From contig JABSSW010000003.1 of the NCBI GenBank assembly GCA_018902385.1, positions 868,001 to 932,000 on the forward strand: a stretch of 64,000 bases of DNA. The letters are read 5' to 3'. A program made the translations under genes and the position numbers. Under the pieces are notes generated by a model. It ran no database searches. It saw only the letters and a list, made by a program, of their open reading frames with translations, and had not been told where the DNA came from. Below are positions 31,370 through 43,304 of this stretch, piece by piece; position 1 is the stretch's first letter, and each line of letters begins with the position of its first letter. The stretch is from Physcia stellaris (taxonomy: Eukaryota > Ascomycota > Lecanoromycetes > Caliciales > Physciaceae).

Positions 31370-32507
31370 CGCAGAAGTCTGAGAAGAACGTTGATTGACT
31401 AGGTAATTGGGTGTAGTTCTGCCGAATTCTCAGGCACAGTGGATAGATTCAATACCGAATGCTGATGCAAGGTTTCGCTAGAAGGTTCTTGTCGATTCTG
31501 GTAGAAGGATATTGAGTTTATCCCTGTAGCAAGAGAGAGATGCCGGTTTGCTATGGCCAACAAGTATGTTTTATGGCCAACTCTCAAGTAAGGAGGATGG
31601 CTTCAATGCTGGTTGTTTGAAGAGGTATTGTGAAAGGATTCGAAGGTTTCTAGACGAGATATCGAGTTGACCGAGTGAGTAGGAGAGGACGGTCAATTCG
31701 CTAAGAATTTGATAAGGATTCTGAAAGATTCTCGAAGCAGGTAGATGGTTCGAATTCGGTCGAAGGTTTCTGATGCAATGGCCGAGGTTCTGGTGCAGTC
31801 ACTGCTTCGAAGGTCTGATATTGGATTCACCGAGGGTATTGGAGAGTGAGGTGGATTGGTGAGGGTCAATAGGTATGTTTTTGAACTGCTTCTCGACCAA
31901 GGGAGATGGTTACAATACCAGATGCGGATGTAGAGGTAAATGGCTTCCTAACGGATTACTGAATCGTTTCCTGGCTCGATACTGGAGCTACCGAGTTGAT
32001 GTGAGAGGACAATCGATTTGGTAAGTAAGTTGGTAGGATTTCGAAAGGTTCTCGGGTGAGGAGGATGATTCGAGTATTGGGGGTCAAAGACCTGGTTCCT
32101 GACTCAACGGCGGAGCTTCTGGTCCGGCCCTTGCTCAGATATGGTGTTTTCTTGGTGGCCTAGGCCTGGTTTGGTGACTTAACCGGGTCACCTCCGTGAC
32201 ACTTTGTCAGTCGAGTGGAGCGGACCTGAATCAACGCTCGGGGGGGGGTTTGTTTGTGAACCTAGACTATCGCGTAGATCCGTCTGTTCTGGGTGCCAAT
32301 TGGCGCAGACGAACGAGCCTATTATGCTCCGTTTCTGCTTACATCCACAACGAGCTCACTGTTGTTTGCTCCGATGCTCCCTTCGGATGACCGAGCGATA
32401 CGAGCCTATTATGCTCCACTACCACAGGGCTTTATTGAAACGGGATGCTTTGTTTATTTAATGCTCGCGTACCTTAAACGAGCATGGCGTGAGCGACTTC
32501 GATATAA
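31370..32507 (-). other. TR-GAG-like element leader region with diverged internal repeats
   Basis: Non-coding DNA lies between the upstream LTR and ORF1. Blocks around 31,660-31,800 and 31,985-32,125 share ordered words (ACCGAGT, GAGAGGAC, GGTTCTGG/GCTTCTGG and similar), suggesting an old duplication. CGAGCCTATTATGCTCC occurs twice, near 32,317 and 32,401. Confidence 0.55.
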
Positions 32508-32721
32508 TGTGAGGTGCTATGCAGAGGTATGAACTAACTACATAACTACACGAGGATATCGAAGTGGGAAACTAACTACTGGGGCCTGGCAGGGCATATG
32601 TAGGAGGTTTGGTCATAGCGGGATCCGAGCCCGAATCCCGGTGTGATAAGATAAGGGTGTTAGCCCTAGTGACTGGCCAGGTGTTGGCCCCAGGTGTTGG
32701 AACCGGTGCACGCTCGTCACA
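32508..32721 (-). repeat. TR-GAG-like element, LTR (5' in its own orientation)
   Basis: A direct copy of 26495-26708, followed by target duplication GATAT at 32722-32726. Confidence 0.95.
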
Positions 32722-33214
32722 GATATATCGAAAAGCGATTTCACGAAAATAATAAACATCGAATCAAACAACGACGAAAATGTATGAAAATTAACATTTA
32801 CAAAATTTATTATCGATCGCGATGCAAAGAAATCTCACAAACAAACAATTGAAAACGATTCTGAATCAAAATATTTATTCTCATTTGTTTCATTTTCGTC
32901 AAGAAATGAAAACACGTCAAATACGTTTGATTTTTCGTCATTTGTCGTTACAGAAAATTTCTCGTCATTTGTCGTTGCAAAAACAATAAAGAAATTATTT
33001 TCGTCTGCATCGTCGTTGAAAAAAAAAAAATCGAAACATTGAACGAAAACAACGATTGACGAAATCAATATTCAGTTCGAAAAATTCATTCGTATTCGCA
33101 AATCAAATTCGTTTCGAAACTTCAATCATTACATTATTTTGAAAAACGCATTCGCAAAAAAAATGCGTTCATTTTACGAAACATTCATGATTTCATTAAC
33201 GATAAAAACGAAAT

Positions 33215-33408
33215 TGTTATGACGCAAAATCAGATTAGATGATTTAAACTTAAATCGAATATTTTTGCAAAACATTTGACAAGAATTTTGTCATCATTTT
33301 ATACTAAATGAGTGATGATCAGACAACTGATTCGCAATTACTGTACATAAATTGACATTTTGTTTTTCATAGTTTCTAAATCAATCAATACACATTTCAC
33401 GCATAACA
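33215..33408 (+). repeat. E1 left LTR, 194 bp
   Basis: TG...CA ends; closest partner is 61772-61965 (both share the central word TTTTTGCAAAACATTTG). Inverted 7-bp tips TGTTATG and CATAACA. Confidence 0.93.
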
Positions 33409-35331
33409 ATTGATAGCATCATTCAAGCGATGATTTGTACGTAAACAAATCGACATCATCAATTGTTCTTGACGTATCAATTCTCGAGATAGCACACGAT
33501 TCTAAAATGTCAATTATTCATCATTGACGTCGCTGTCGCGATCGAAAACTTCGCTGTTCTTTCGATTTGACGTGTCGATCGAAATCAATCATCAACAACA
33601 GACATTCAGTTGAAAATGAAAACTTCAATCAAATTTTCTCAATTCTTTACAATTTTCAGTAAAGACGATTGATTTTTCATTCAAATATTCAGAACATTTC
33701 GATTTTTCGCTGAAATTCGCATTGTCATCGCTCAGTGACGACACATTTGAATGTCAATTCACATTTGAATTTTTGTTTGATTCGAGCAATTCAATTTAAC
33801 GATTTCATTTGTTTTTTCATCAACAAATAATTTGTTCAACAAGTTTTGAAAACTTCAATTCGTTTTTTTTTTGTTTTGTTTATCATCATTTTATTTCAAA
33901 TTTCAATACGGCACATTATTTTCATTTAAATCATTTTGATTGTTTTCACATCACAAGTTATTCGTATTGCGTTCGAGCTATTCGACTACATCGATACAAT
34001 TGATTCGATTTATTTTGTCAATACATCGACAAAAATTATTGTGAACAACATCGTAATCAACTTTTCTAAATCAACATCGCTGTCAATCATTAATCATTCG
34101 ATTTCGACGAACACTGTTTATTCAACAAAATGAATCGTCGACAGAATTCGTTTTCGCAAAAATTTTAAAATTTTCGTGATCGTCATCGAAATTTATCGAA
34201 ATAATCAATCATTTCTCGATTGAATTAATGATCGTGTTACGTCATTCATTTCTGATTTAAAATCGACGATTGCAAATATTTTTTTTGATATTTTTTACAT
34301 TCATTTTTCGAAAAATTTACGTCGTAAATTTCAAATCATTTCGTCGACGTCGTTTTTTCAACGACGAAACAACATCATAGTTTCGCTGAATACTATTTTT
34401 CGAAACACAGAAAATATCGAATCTATTTTCGCATCTAATACAAACATGACGAATGAAAATAACAATTGACAAAACATTGAATTCATTCAACAACAATGAC
34501 AAACATTTCAGATTTTGTTCGAAAATATCAAAAACAACACTCAAACAAAATTTTCAGAATTCGTCGAATCATCAGATTCAATCGAATTTTTTGACAATGA
34601 TGATGACGTCAAATGAAATGTTCAAAAAACGAATTTTTTTGATTCGTGATACGAGAAAAAAAACGTCATTACAGACAATTCGATCGAACATTCGAACAAA
34701 AATACATATTTTCGAAATGTTCATTTTTACATTGAAAAAATCAAGAATATGACGTTGCTCAAAGATGCTGATATAATTCGAACAAATTTTTATAATTGCA
34801 TACGTGATTACGCGTTACGTTGATACACAAAAATAATCAACGATGATCAAAAACGATTGATCAAATTCGAAAATGACGTAAAAAAATGAAAACGCTTGTT
34901 GTTGAAACGATGAAAAAAATCGTCATCGACAGCGCTGACGATCATCACGAAAAAAAAATACACGATGAAAAATGCTCGTCGATATCGCGAGTCATTCGAT
35001 TTCGTTGAAATTATAATCAGAAAAATTAAATCGACAATGATGTCAATTTATTCGCAATTGTATTTAATTTACAATGAATTGAAATTGAAATTTCGACAAA
35101 ATTTGATCAAATCGACAGAAAAAATTACAATGAATGAGTTTTTTCAACAACTTGATGATAAAAAGAAAATATGATAAAACATCGAAAATCGATATCGATT
35201 TTATCATTCGTTCGAAAACGAGCGTCGTTTTCAATTCATTTATCGTTTTCAATTATCAATTTTGTCAATATCATTCGATTCGTATAATATTTTCTTTGCT
35301 ATCAATGAGCGTGTAAATTACGAAAATTTCA

Positions 35332-37157
35332 ATGAATTTTTTTCGCAATTTCGTCAAATTCAATATTCGACATCGTATCAGTTTGAAAAACAAAATAACG
35401 TTTACACTTTTCAACAACGTTTATATTAGTCAGATTATTCAAATCGACAGCAATCGACACAAAATATGCAAAAACGTTCATACGAAAATCAACAATATCG
35501 ATTTCAACAAACGCAACAAAACGAAATTCAAAAAAATCGAAACACGTTCGATTCGCGATTTCAATACTCGCAATTTTTACGTTTTAATCAATATTTTGTT
35601 GATTTTTCAAATTCATTTTCGTTTTCGTCAAAACAAAATATTTATCTCAATCAGAATGAAACGTTTAATCAAAATGAAACATTATATCGACGAACGTATT
35701 TTGCGAATGAAAAAACAAAAAACAATTATTCGAACGACGAAAAAAATTATCAAAACGATCACAGCATGAATATTGAGAACGCGTCGAAAATATTTGCGAT
35801 AAATAATGAATATCATGACGAAAAACATTTCGAAACTCAAAAATTCAACGAGAATTTTGTGAATCATGAGTCATTCGAATATTTTGTGAGTACTTTTGCA
35901 AAACAAACGAAAATTTATTCGTGCAAACGTTGTCAATCGAAATTTTATTTCAATAACAAATTTCATCGACATTTGCGTTCGTGTCAAGTTGTTTCGACTA
36001 AATTTGACATATCGTTGACGAAAAATACTCATGATCATCAAACATTTATTATACAATCAAACGTCAAAACAGATACGCGATTCAATTTTGAATTTCGTTC
36101 GTGACGTTACGTCACGATGAAAATCAACATTGAACAATGTTTCACGAATATGTGCGTCGATATCGAATGCGATGCGTCATTAATCGATCGTAAATTTCTG
36201 ATGCAAAAAATATTTGATTATCAAATTCATGCGCGACAGACTATGAAATTTCTCAAAATTCGCGACATTGAGAACGTCGTTGTAATCACGACGAATCATA
36301 TTTCATTAATTTTTCGAATTCTCGAAATCTCGATTAATGACGAAGATGCGATCGTCACGTTCACTCGACAAATTTACATAGTGAAAAAATTGAAAACAAA
36401 GATTTTTTTTGACAATGATATATTGAATTCAAAACGAATGAATATAAATGTAAACAAGCAAATGATTATCATTGAAAATTGCAAAAACATTAAAATTCAA
36501 TTAAATGTCATTAATGCTGAATCGTCGATCAAACGCGTGACTCGTGTCAACGAAATTATTAAAATTTCAATTAAATCAACTTTTACGATTTCTTTCAAAT
36601 TACGTGAAAAAGATAGTTTATTTACTGAACGCGATTTTATGTTCACGTTTTCACGAATTGAACGACTAAATTCAAATGAAGACGTATTTTCTCATATTAT
36701 TGATGCACATACAAAAATGATTCAAACGAACAACGTCAGTTTTGAGAATGTTTACATTTTCAAAAATACGCGTTTAAGACTCGTACAAAAATACGAAAAA
36801 AAAAAATGTTATTTAGCTAATTCGAAATACGCGCATTTAATTGTTAATGTTCATAAACTTGTTTCACGCAATTGATTCAAACAAATTATGAAATTTGATG
36901 TTTCGATTTTGATCGCTGACGCGATTATCGCGATTAATTATGAAAATTTGCACGATGCGATCGCGTTTAATTTCGTCGTTTCAAATTTCAATTTTACGAT
37001 CAATTTTGCAATTAATTCGTGCGAGAATTTTAACAATTCTGTTTCAAATTCAAACATTAATGTTGAGAAAATCTTGCTCGCAAATATCACGATTTACGAT
37101 GATATTAACGCACGAATTAAGTTTGCTAATGTAGTCGAGAATTATTCAGAATTGTGA
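35332..37157 (+). pseudogene. E1 gag and protease remnants
   Basis: The gag part is rich in Asn, Gln and Tyr and ends in a C2H2-like finger, CKRCQSKFYFNNKFHRHLRSC, near 35,921-35,985. A retropepsin-like region follows near 36,117-36,300 (MCVDIECDASLIDRKFL), then a conserved linker to the reverse transcriptase. Fossil, many breaks. Confidence 0.72.
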
Positions 37158-37352
37158 AATGATAATCAGTTTACTGTGCGAATTTCGTCTGAAAAATGAA
37201 TGTCAATTGAGTTCAAATTCGACGCGAAAATTGAAACAACAAAAATGTATTCGCTTGATTTCGCAAACAGAAAGTTTGTAAACGAAATTTTTGACAAGTT
37301 ACATGCACAAAAACGTATGAAATACATTATTCAATTTACGTCGCACGATTAT

Positions 37353-37546
37353 TGTTATAACACAAAATCAAATTAAATAATATGAATTTAGATCAAATAT
37401 TCTGACATGACTTTTGACAAGAATTCTGTCGTCATTTCATACTAAATGAGTGATGATCAAACAACTGATTCGCAATTATTGTACATAAATTGACATTTTG
37501 TCGTTCATAATTTCTAAATGAATCAATTCACACTTTACGCATAACA
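37353..37546 (+). repeat. E2 left LTR, 194 bp
   Basis: Pairs with 40122-40315. Both carry the central word TTCTGACATGA, which the E1 LTRs lack. Confidence 0.93.
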
Positions 37547-38696
37547 ATTGATAACATCATTCAAGCGATGATTTGTACGTAAACAAAACGACATCATTTT
37601 CTGTTTTTTAACGTATCAGTTTTCGGACAGTCTTGCACTCTGTATGCAAGTCAGCTATTCATCAGTATTTTTCTCACGATCGCAATCAAAAACTTGATTG
37701 TCGTTTGATTGACGTTTCGACTGACAATCAATCATTCATTTTCATCAGCAATCAATATTCATTTGAAAATGAATCATTCAGTCACGTCTTTTCGACTTTT
37801 TACAATTTTCAGTAAAAACGGCTGATTTCTTTTTCAAATAGCTGAGCATTTCAAACTTTCGTTTGAATTCGTGTTGTCATCGCTCAGTGACGACACATTT
37901 GAACGTCAATTCATCATCGAATTTCTGTTTGATTCGAGCAATTCAGTTTAACGATTTTATTTGTTTTTTCATCAACAAATAACTTGCTCAACAAATTTTG
38001 AAAATTTCAATTCGCTCTTTTTTTTTTGTTCTGTTTATCATCATTTTATTTCAAATCTCAATACGACACATCATTTTCATTTAAGTCATTTTGATTGTTT
38101 TCACATCACAAGTCATTCGCATTGCGTTTGAATTATTCGATTACATCGATACAATTGATTCAATCTATTTTGTCAATACATCTGCAAAAATTATTGTGAA
38201 CAATATCGTAATTAACTGTTCTAAATCAACATCGTTGTCAGTTATTAGTCATTCAATTTCGGCAAACATTGTTTATTCAGCAAAGTGAATCGTCGACAAA
38301 ACTCGTTTTCGCAAAAATCTTAAAATTTTCGTGATCGTCATCGAAACGTATCGAAACAATCAATCATTTTTCGACTGAATTAATGATCGAATTACGTCAT
38401 TCATTTCTGATCTAAAATCGACGATTGCAAATATTTTTTTTGATATTTTTTACGTTCATTTTTCGAAGAATTTACGTCGTAAATTTCAAGTCATTTCGTC
38501 GACGTCGTTTTCTCAACGACGAAACAACATCATAGTTTCGCTGAACATCACTCATCGAAACGTCAGTGAGCAGAAAAATGACGATACGAAATTTATATCA
38601 AAGAAACTCAGAACAGAAATCAACTTCGCGATAGATACGAATGACATTATATATCATGTTGACATTGACTCGCGTCGATCGTGTATATCGATCACA

Positions 38697-39960
38697 ATGA
38701 AACGCGAAATATTTCGTTTAACTCACGATCAAAATTATCACTCGAGAGTTCATCGATATTATGACAGAATTTTCAATACGTTATACATATTTCGACTTTC
38801 GCGAAAAATCAAAAGATACATCGAGCACTGTTCTATTTGTCAGTTAGCACAAATCAAACGTCATCGATCGTACGAAAAATTAATGTTTATCACATTCGCG
38901 TCGCGTTCATTTCACATCATTGCAATTGATTTCATTTTAACTATGTTTGATGAAATGAATATTGTTATGTTCGCAACATGTAAACACTCTCGTCGAATTT
39001 CATTGATTTTCGACAAAAAAACTTATGAAACGAAAAAATGAATCAACGCATTATTGAACAGATTGTTAATAGTCGATTGAAATGTGTTTGAAACTATAAT
39101 TTCAAATCGAAATTTCAAATTCATGTCGAATTTCTGACAAATGTTTTTCATCAAATTAGACACGCGATTGCTAATTTCAGTGACATATCATTCGCAAACG
39201 AATGACTCATCAAAACGAATCAATCAAATTGTTGAAATTGTTATCAAATATTTCGTCATCGAGTTTTCGAACATCGATTACATTTTAGTTTTTTTTGCAA
39301 TTCAAATTCAGCTAAACAACACGCTTAACATCGCTACAAATTTATCATTCAATGAGATCATATACGAATTCAAAATCAGAGACGCGATATCAAGTTTAAT
39401 CGCATTCAACACAGCAAAAATACAGAACTTGTCAGTTCAACGCATGAAATATCAGCGAGAAATTGTCGATGTCACGAACTTTGCGATTGTCAAAATCAAA
39501 ATATATTATGACTCGCGTCATATTTCTATTCGACTAAAACAAGATGAAAAAATCTATTTACAATTCAACAAAGATTACAAGTTGTTTGACAAATCAAATT
39601 CGAAATTATTTCAACAACGTTGCGAATCATTTCGAATTCTTGAACGTATCGAACGTTTCGCGTACAAATTGAAATTGTCATCAACATGACGAATTCATTT
39701 CGTCGTGTTTATTGCACAGTTCGAATCAACATTTGTCGAAACTGATTTTTACAATCGTTTTCGCTTTCATTATTTTGATTTCATTGAAATCGAAAACGAT
39801 ACGAATCAGTACAAATCTTATGAAATTGAAAAGTTAGTCGGAAAACGAACTAGAAAGTACAACAAAATTTTCGTAATTCAATATCTAGTCAGATGAATCG
39901 ACTATGAATCGAAATATGACGAATGACGATTCATCTTCGAATTACAAAATTTTCAGAATC
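38697..39960 (+). pseudogene. E2 integrase and chromodomain remnants
   Basis: An HHCC-type zinc-binding segment (HSRVHRYYDRIF, HCSICQLAQIKRH) is followed by the integrase core and, near 39,820, a chromodomain-like stretch (SYEIEKLVGKRTRKYN, then YLVR). This places the family among chromoviruses. Fossil. Confidence 0.8.
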
Positions 39961-40121
39961 TCATTGAACAATACGAATTCAATCATTCGCAAAACTTTGA
40001 TGATCGCAACGGCAAACGAAAAGCGAAAAAAAAATAAATTGATGCATGATATGATTACGCATGATAATAAAACATGAAATTCAATGAAAACATTGATTTT
40101 TCTTTTCTTTGATTGACAAAT

Positions 40122-40315
40122 TGTTATGACACAAAATCAGATTAAGTGATATGAATTTAGATCAAATATTCTGACATGATTTTTGACAAGAATTCTGTCG
40201 TCATCTCATATTAAATGAGTGATGATCAGACAACTGACTCGCAATTACTGTACATAAATTGACATTTTGTCGCTCATAGTTTCTAAATGAATCAATTCAC
40301 ACTTTACGCATAACA
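40122..40315 (+). repeat. E2 right LTR, 194 bp
   Basis: Pairs with 37353-37546. Followed by target duplication ATTAT. Confidence 0.93.
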
Positions 40316-40521
40316 ATTATTCAATATTCGCAATTTGACGAATCGTGTTTGAATCAAACGATTCAAAACGCAAAAAACGCGTCGTTGTGAATATACGCGA
40401 ACTAAACAAAATCATTCTAATCGATTTTTATTTTATGTTTTTTCAATCAGACATTATTTCAACTGTCGTCGAATGCAAATTCATTTTTGTTTTCGACGCA
40501 ACGAATTTCTTTCATCAATGA

Positions 40522-41322
40522 TTGATAAAGTTTGCAAACAGACATAAATTTATCGTCGTTTCACATAAAGAACAGAAACAGTTTAACGTCGCAATGATGA
40601 AATTCAAAAATTTTTTATCATACGTACAACGACGAATCGACGTTATTTTTCGAAATTTTCGCGAATTTGCTCGTGTTTACGTAAACGACATTGTCGTTTT
40701 TTTCAATATTTTTGAAAAACATATGACTCATTTACACTCGATATTCGAACGACTGAATATTTATGAAATTAATTTGTCGTCGAAAAAATCATTTTTCGAC
40801 TATTTTACGATCGCATTTTTTGATCAGAAAATTGACGTTTTTGATTTCATTATCGCAATCGATAAATTGAAAACAATAATCAAATTGAATTTCTTTTATA
40901 TTTTCAAGAATCTGAAAGTTTATCTAAATTTTACAGAATGATTACGAGATTTCGTCGCGTTTTATGTTCAAAAAACGAACGCGTTACAACGTCGCAAAAT
41001 TTTATTTTTACGTCAATTTTCAAGCAACAAAAAAACGATTCGCAAAATCTATTCGCAAAAAATTGTAATGAACAATTTTTCAATTGAGAAATTAAAATTA
41101 TATCGATTATTGCAGAAAACGTTTAACAAAATTTCATTTTTGATACATTTCAATTTCGATCGAAAGTTGTACATCGACATCGACGCGTTTAAACGACGCG
41201 AATTCGACGCGATAATTTATCATCTTAAAACAGACAGCAATTCAGACAAATTCAAACGTAACGACATCGAATTCATTTTATTTCTAAACAGAATGCTGAA
41301 CGAAATCGAAATCAAATATTGA
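40522..41322 (+). pseudogene. E1 reverse transcriptase/RNase H remnants
   Basis: The reverse-transcriptase palm and following helices are recognisable (FARVYVNDIVVFFNIFEKHMTHLHSIFERL), then an RNase H start (LIHFNFDRKLYIDIDA). This is E1's own DNA between E2 and the TRIM-like element. Fossil. Confidence 0.75.
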
Positions 41323-41400
41323 TTCATCGAACTCGAAATGTGTGACTTAATATGAATTGTCAAAAGAGTTCGACATATGATAAAAGCAATCAAGAATATC

Positions 41401-41552
41401 TGTTACGGTAAAACCTCCACATAGGGCTGGAGTCAGGATATCTTGACCAGAAGGGACTAGCGCCTTGGCAGCCTGGCCCATATCTCGCACTCTGCCTCCT
41501 AGATAGTAACAATCAAGCATATTATCCACCCACATCACGATTTATCGTAACA
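41401..41552 (+). repeat. TRIM-like element left LTR, 152 bp
   Basis: TG...CA ends; direct copy of 43294-43444 with one extra A. Confidence 0.95.
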
Positions 41553-41553
41553 A

Positions 41554-41569
41554 TGGTAGCATCATCGAG
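41554..41569 (+). promoter_or_regulatory. Probable tRNA primer-binding site
   Basis: TGGTAGCATCATCGAG starts 2 nt after the left LTR. TGG at this place pairs with a tRNA CCA end. The same 12-base core, with A for G at some positions, stands 1-3 nt after the left LTRs of E1 (33411), E2 (37549) and E3 (50567). The tRNA itself is not identified. Confidence 0.7.
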
Positions 41570-41813
41570 TTCGATTGACAGCTTTCCAAGCTGTCTATGA
41601 GTTCCTCCTAGCAGCAACCAACGCCGTTGGGCCGTACCAGCGCCGTTGGGTAAGCATCAGAACCGTTGGGTATCACCACCTCCGCTGGGAGCATATTTGC
41701 GTTTGTTATTGTATTAGAAACCACCATACCAACATACCTAGCCATTCGGCATCAGCACACCTATCGACCTACCTATTTACCTACCTACCTGTCGACCTGC
41801 CTATCTATCGACC

Positions 41814-43304
41814 ATGACATCGATCGTGGGCTCCGAGCTCGTCGATCGATGGGCCTCCTTCGTCACGTATCCTTCTACCTTACTGCCTACTCCACACCAA
41901 CTGTGCGTTTCTGGTTTCACCTCCAAACAGAATCCAGACATTCCGAGTCACGTCCATTGCATCCACTGCGGCATTCAATTCTACGGATTCAAGCCGAATG
42001 AGAATGCCTATCGAAAGCATTGCGAGTACTCACCAACATGCCCTTGGGTAGTTACCATTAAAGAACGCCTCGCATCAAGAGCCAGTATCACATCGACCGA
42101 GGCCGCAATGACTACACCAAGCGAATACGCAAGATCTACACCAAAAGCAGTGACCGCAGGGCTTACACCCCCGGCAACACCTCCTCCACCAAGTGAGCCG
42201 ACATTAGTGCTGACTCCACCTGTTACCTCGTCGAAAACGGCCTCCAATACCTCACTTCCTATGACCCCACCAACCTCACCAGTTACAACACCAAGAAAGC
42301 AGATATCCTGGGCAGAAATCGCCTCACGCCCAGTTGTTGCACCAAAGCCGTCACGTCTCCCAATCCCTACACCAAAACCAACACCCGAATGCACGGAGAC
42401 TGCACCATTTACCTGCCCGCCTACTCCGTCGCCAATACCTCCCCCAAAACCCTACATGACCATCGATGATCTGTACGAGATGTTCGATGGGAAGCACAAG
42501 AGAATGGACCTCCTACACAGCAATAACAAGGCCAAGAAGCAGGCGTCCTCCCCATGTGTCTCCCGTCAAGCCAAGATCACATCCTACTTCAGGCCTGCAG
42601 CCAATCAGAGCAAGCCGATTAGTCAGGGCTCGAAAACGCCGAATCCGAGGAGTTTTCGTCAACTCATGCCTGCGGAATCGATCCGCGCCAGATCCTCACC
42701 TCATACCGAAACCATGCCAGAGAAATCGGCCGTTTCGCCATACAAAAGGCCCTCTATCTCTGAAGGCATACCATTTACACCTGCTCCCTACCCCTACAAG
42801 GGCCACGCACTCAATGGAGGCCCCAATTTCTGCAGCCAATGGATCAGACCCCAGCAAGTCAGCCAATCAGAAGCCGTGCATTATCAAGGATGCGGTGATT
42901 CAATGCATGGTTCGGAAGCGAAACTATTCGCTGGGTGGTATGTTGGCCGCAAAGCTTCGAAAACCACCCCCATACATGCCGCCGCTGCTTTCGAGCCTTC
43001 CGCTCCAATAACGACCTGCATGGGCACCTCCGCTGCACCCATTTGGAGCACCGCCGCCGCCGCTCCACCGAACGAACCCCCCGGGTCAACGCCTGGATCA
43101 GCCCTGGAGGAAGGTCTAGGCAGTATCTCTGGCCCGGGCGCAATCCACGGAGACATCTGGGCCAATGGGCGGAGAAACAGGCCGTTTCCTTACTTCTTTA
43201 CATGTATTACTAATAGATTTCTCATGGATGGATCGCATGTCCCCGCCACGCGGCACAACGAGGGCGTTGTGGTCTTCTTTCGTTGGTGGCATCTGTTACG
43301 GTAA
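41814..43304 (+). CDS. TRIM-like element ORF with PIP-box-like and TIDDL motifs
   Basis: An open frame of 496 residues ends just inside the right LTR. Near residue 45 is a CxxC...H...C finger-like segment (HCIHCGIQFYGF, AYRKHCEYSPTC). A Thr/Pro-rich linker with repeated TPPxTP words follows at about 90-205. Next come PYMTIDDLYEMFDGK (213-227), QAKITSYF (252-259, PCNA-interacting-peptide pattern), AANQ, MPAESIR and PEKSA. These last blocks align in order with the 275-residue ORF of the TR-GAG-like element. The C-terminal 150 residues are Ala/Pro-rich without a recognised fold. Preceding DNA has a TACC microsatellite (41,765-41,805). No known family. Confidence 0.72.
   Translation: MTSIVGSELVDRWASFVTYPSTLLPTPHQLCVSGFTSKQNPDIPSHVHCIHCGIQFYGFKPNENAYRKHCEYSPTCPWVVTIKERLASRASITSTEAAMTTPSEYARSTPKAVTAGLTPPATPPPPSEPTLVLTPPVTSSKTASNTSLPMTPPTSPVTTPRKQISWAEIASRPVVAPKPSRLPIPTPKPTPECTETAPFTCPPTPSPIPPPKPYMTIDDLYEMFDGKHKRMDLLHSNNKAKKQASSPCVSRQAKITSYFRPAANQSKPISQGSKTPNPRSFRQLMPAESIRARSSPHTETMPEKSAVSPYKRPSISEGIPFTPAPYPYKGHALNGGPNFCSQWIRPQQVSQSEAVHYQGCGDSMHGSEAKLFAGWYVGRKASKTTPIHAAAAFEPSAPITTCMGTSAAPIWSTAAAAPPNEPPGSTPGSALEEGLGSISGPGAIHGDIWANGRRNRPFPYFFTCITNRFLMDGSHVPATRHNEGVVVFFRWWHLLR

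Larger units (their letters stand above)
26495..32721 (-). mobile_element. TR-GAG-like non-autonomous LTR element, 6.2 kb
   Basis: LTRs of 214 bp (TGTGAGG...CGTCACA) and the 5-bp duplication GATAT (26490-26494 and 32722-32726) bound 6,227 bp of normal GC content, inserted in the AT-rich Copia left arm. The two ORFs lie on the minus strand. On that strand a purine-rich tract (GGGAACGGGGGATAA) abuts the downstream LTR, which supports the orientation. No protease, reverse transcriptase or integrase is seen, so it must be moved by enzymes from elsewhere. The first ORF has three gag-like repeats, and the second has a PCNA-box-like motif. The LTRs differ at two positions, so the insertion is young. 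A tRNA-complementary primer site is not obvious. Confidence 0.9.
37353..40315 (+). mobile_element. E2: shorter copy of the E1 family inserted in E1
   Basis: LTRs of 194 bp at 37353-37546 and 40122-40315, with duplication ATTAT (37348-37352, 40316-40320). It keeps the family leader, integrase zinc-binding and core regions (about 38,697-39,690) and a chromodomain (about 39,705-39,960), but is far shorter than E1, so it is an internally deleted copy. Its leader matches that of E1 from 33,409. The LTRs differ at about 12 positions, all transitions. Broken. Confidence 0.92.
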
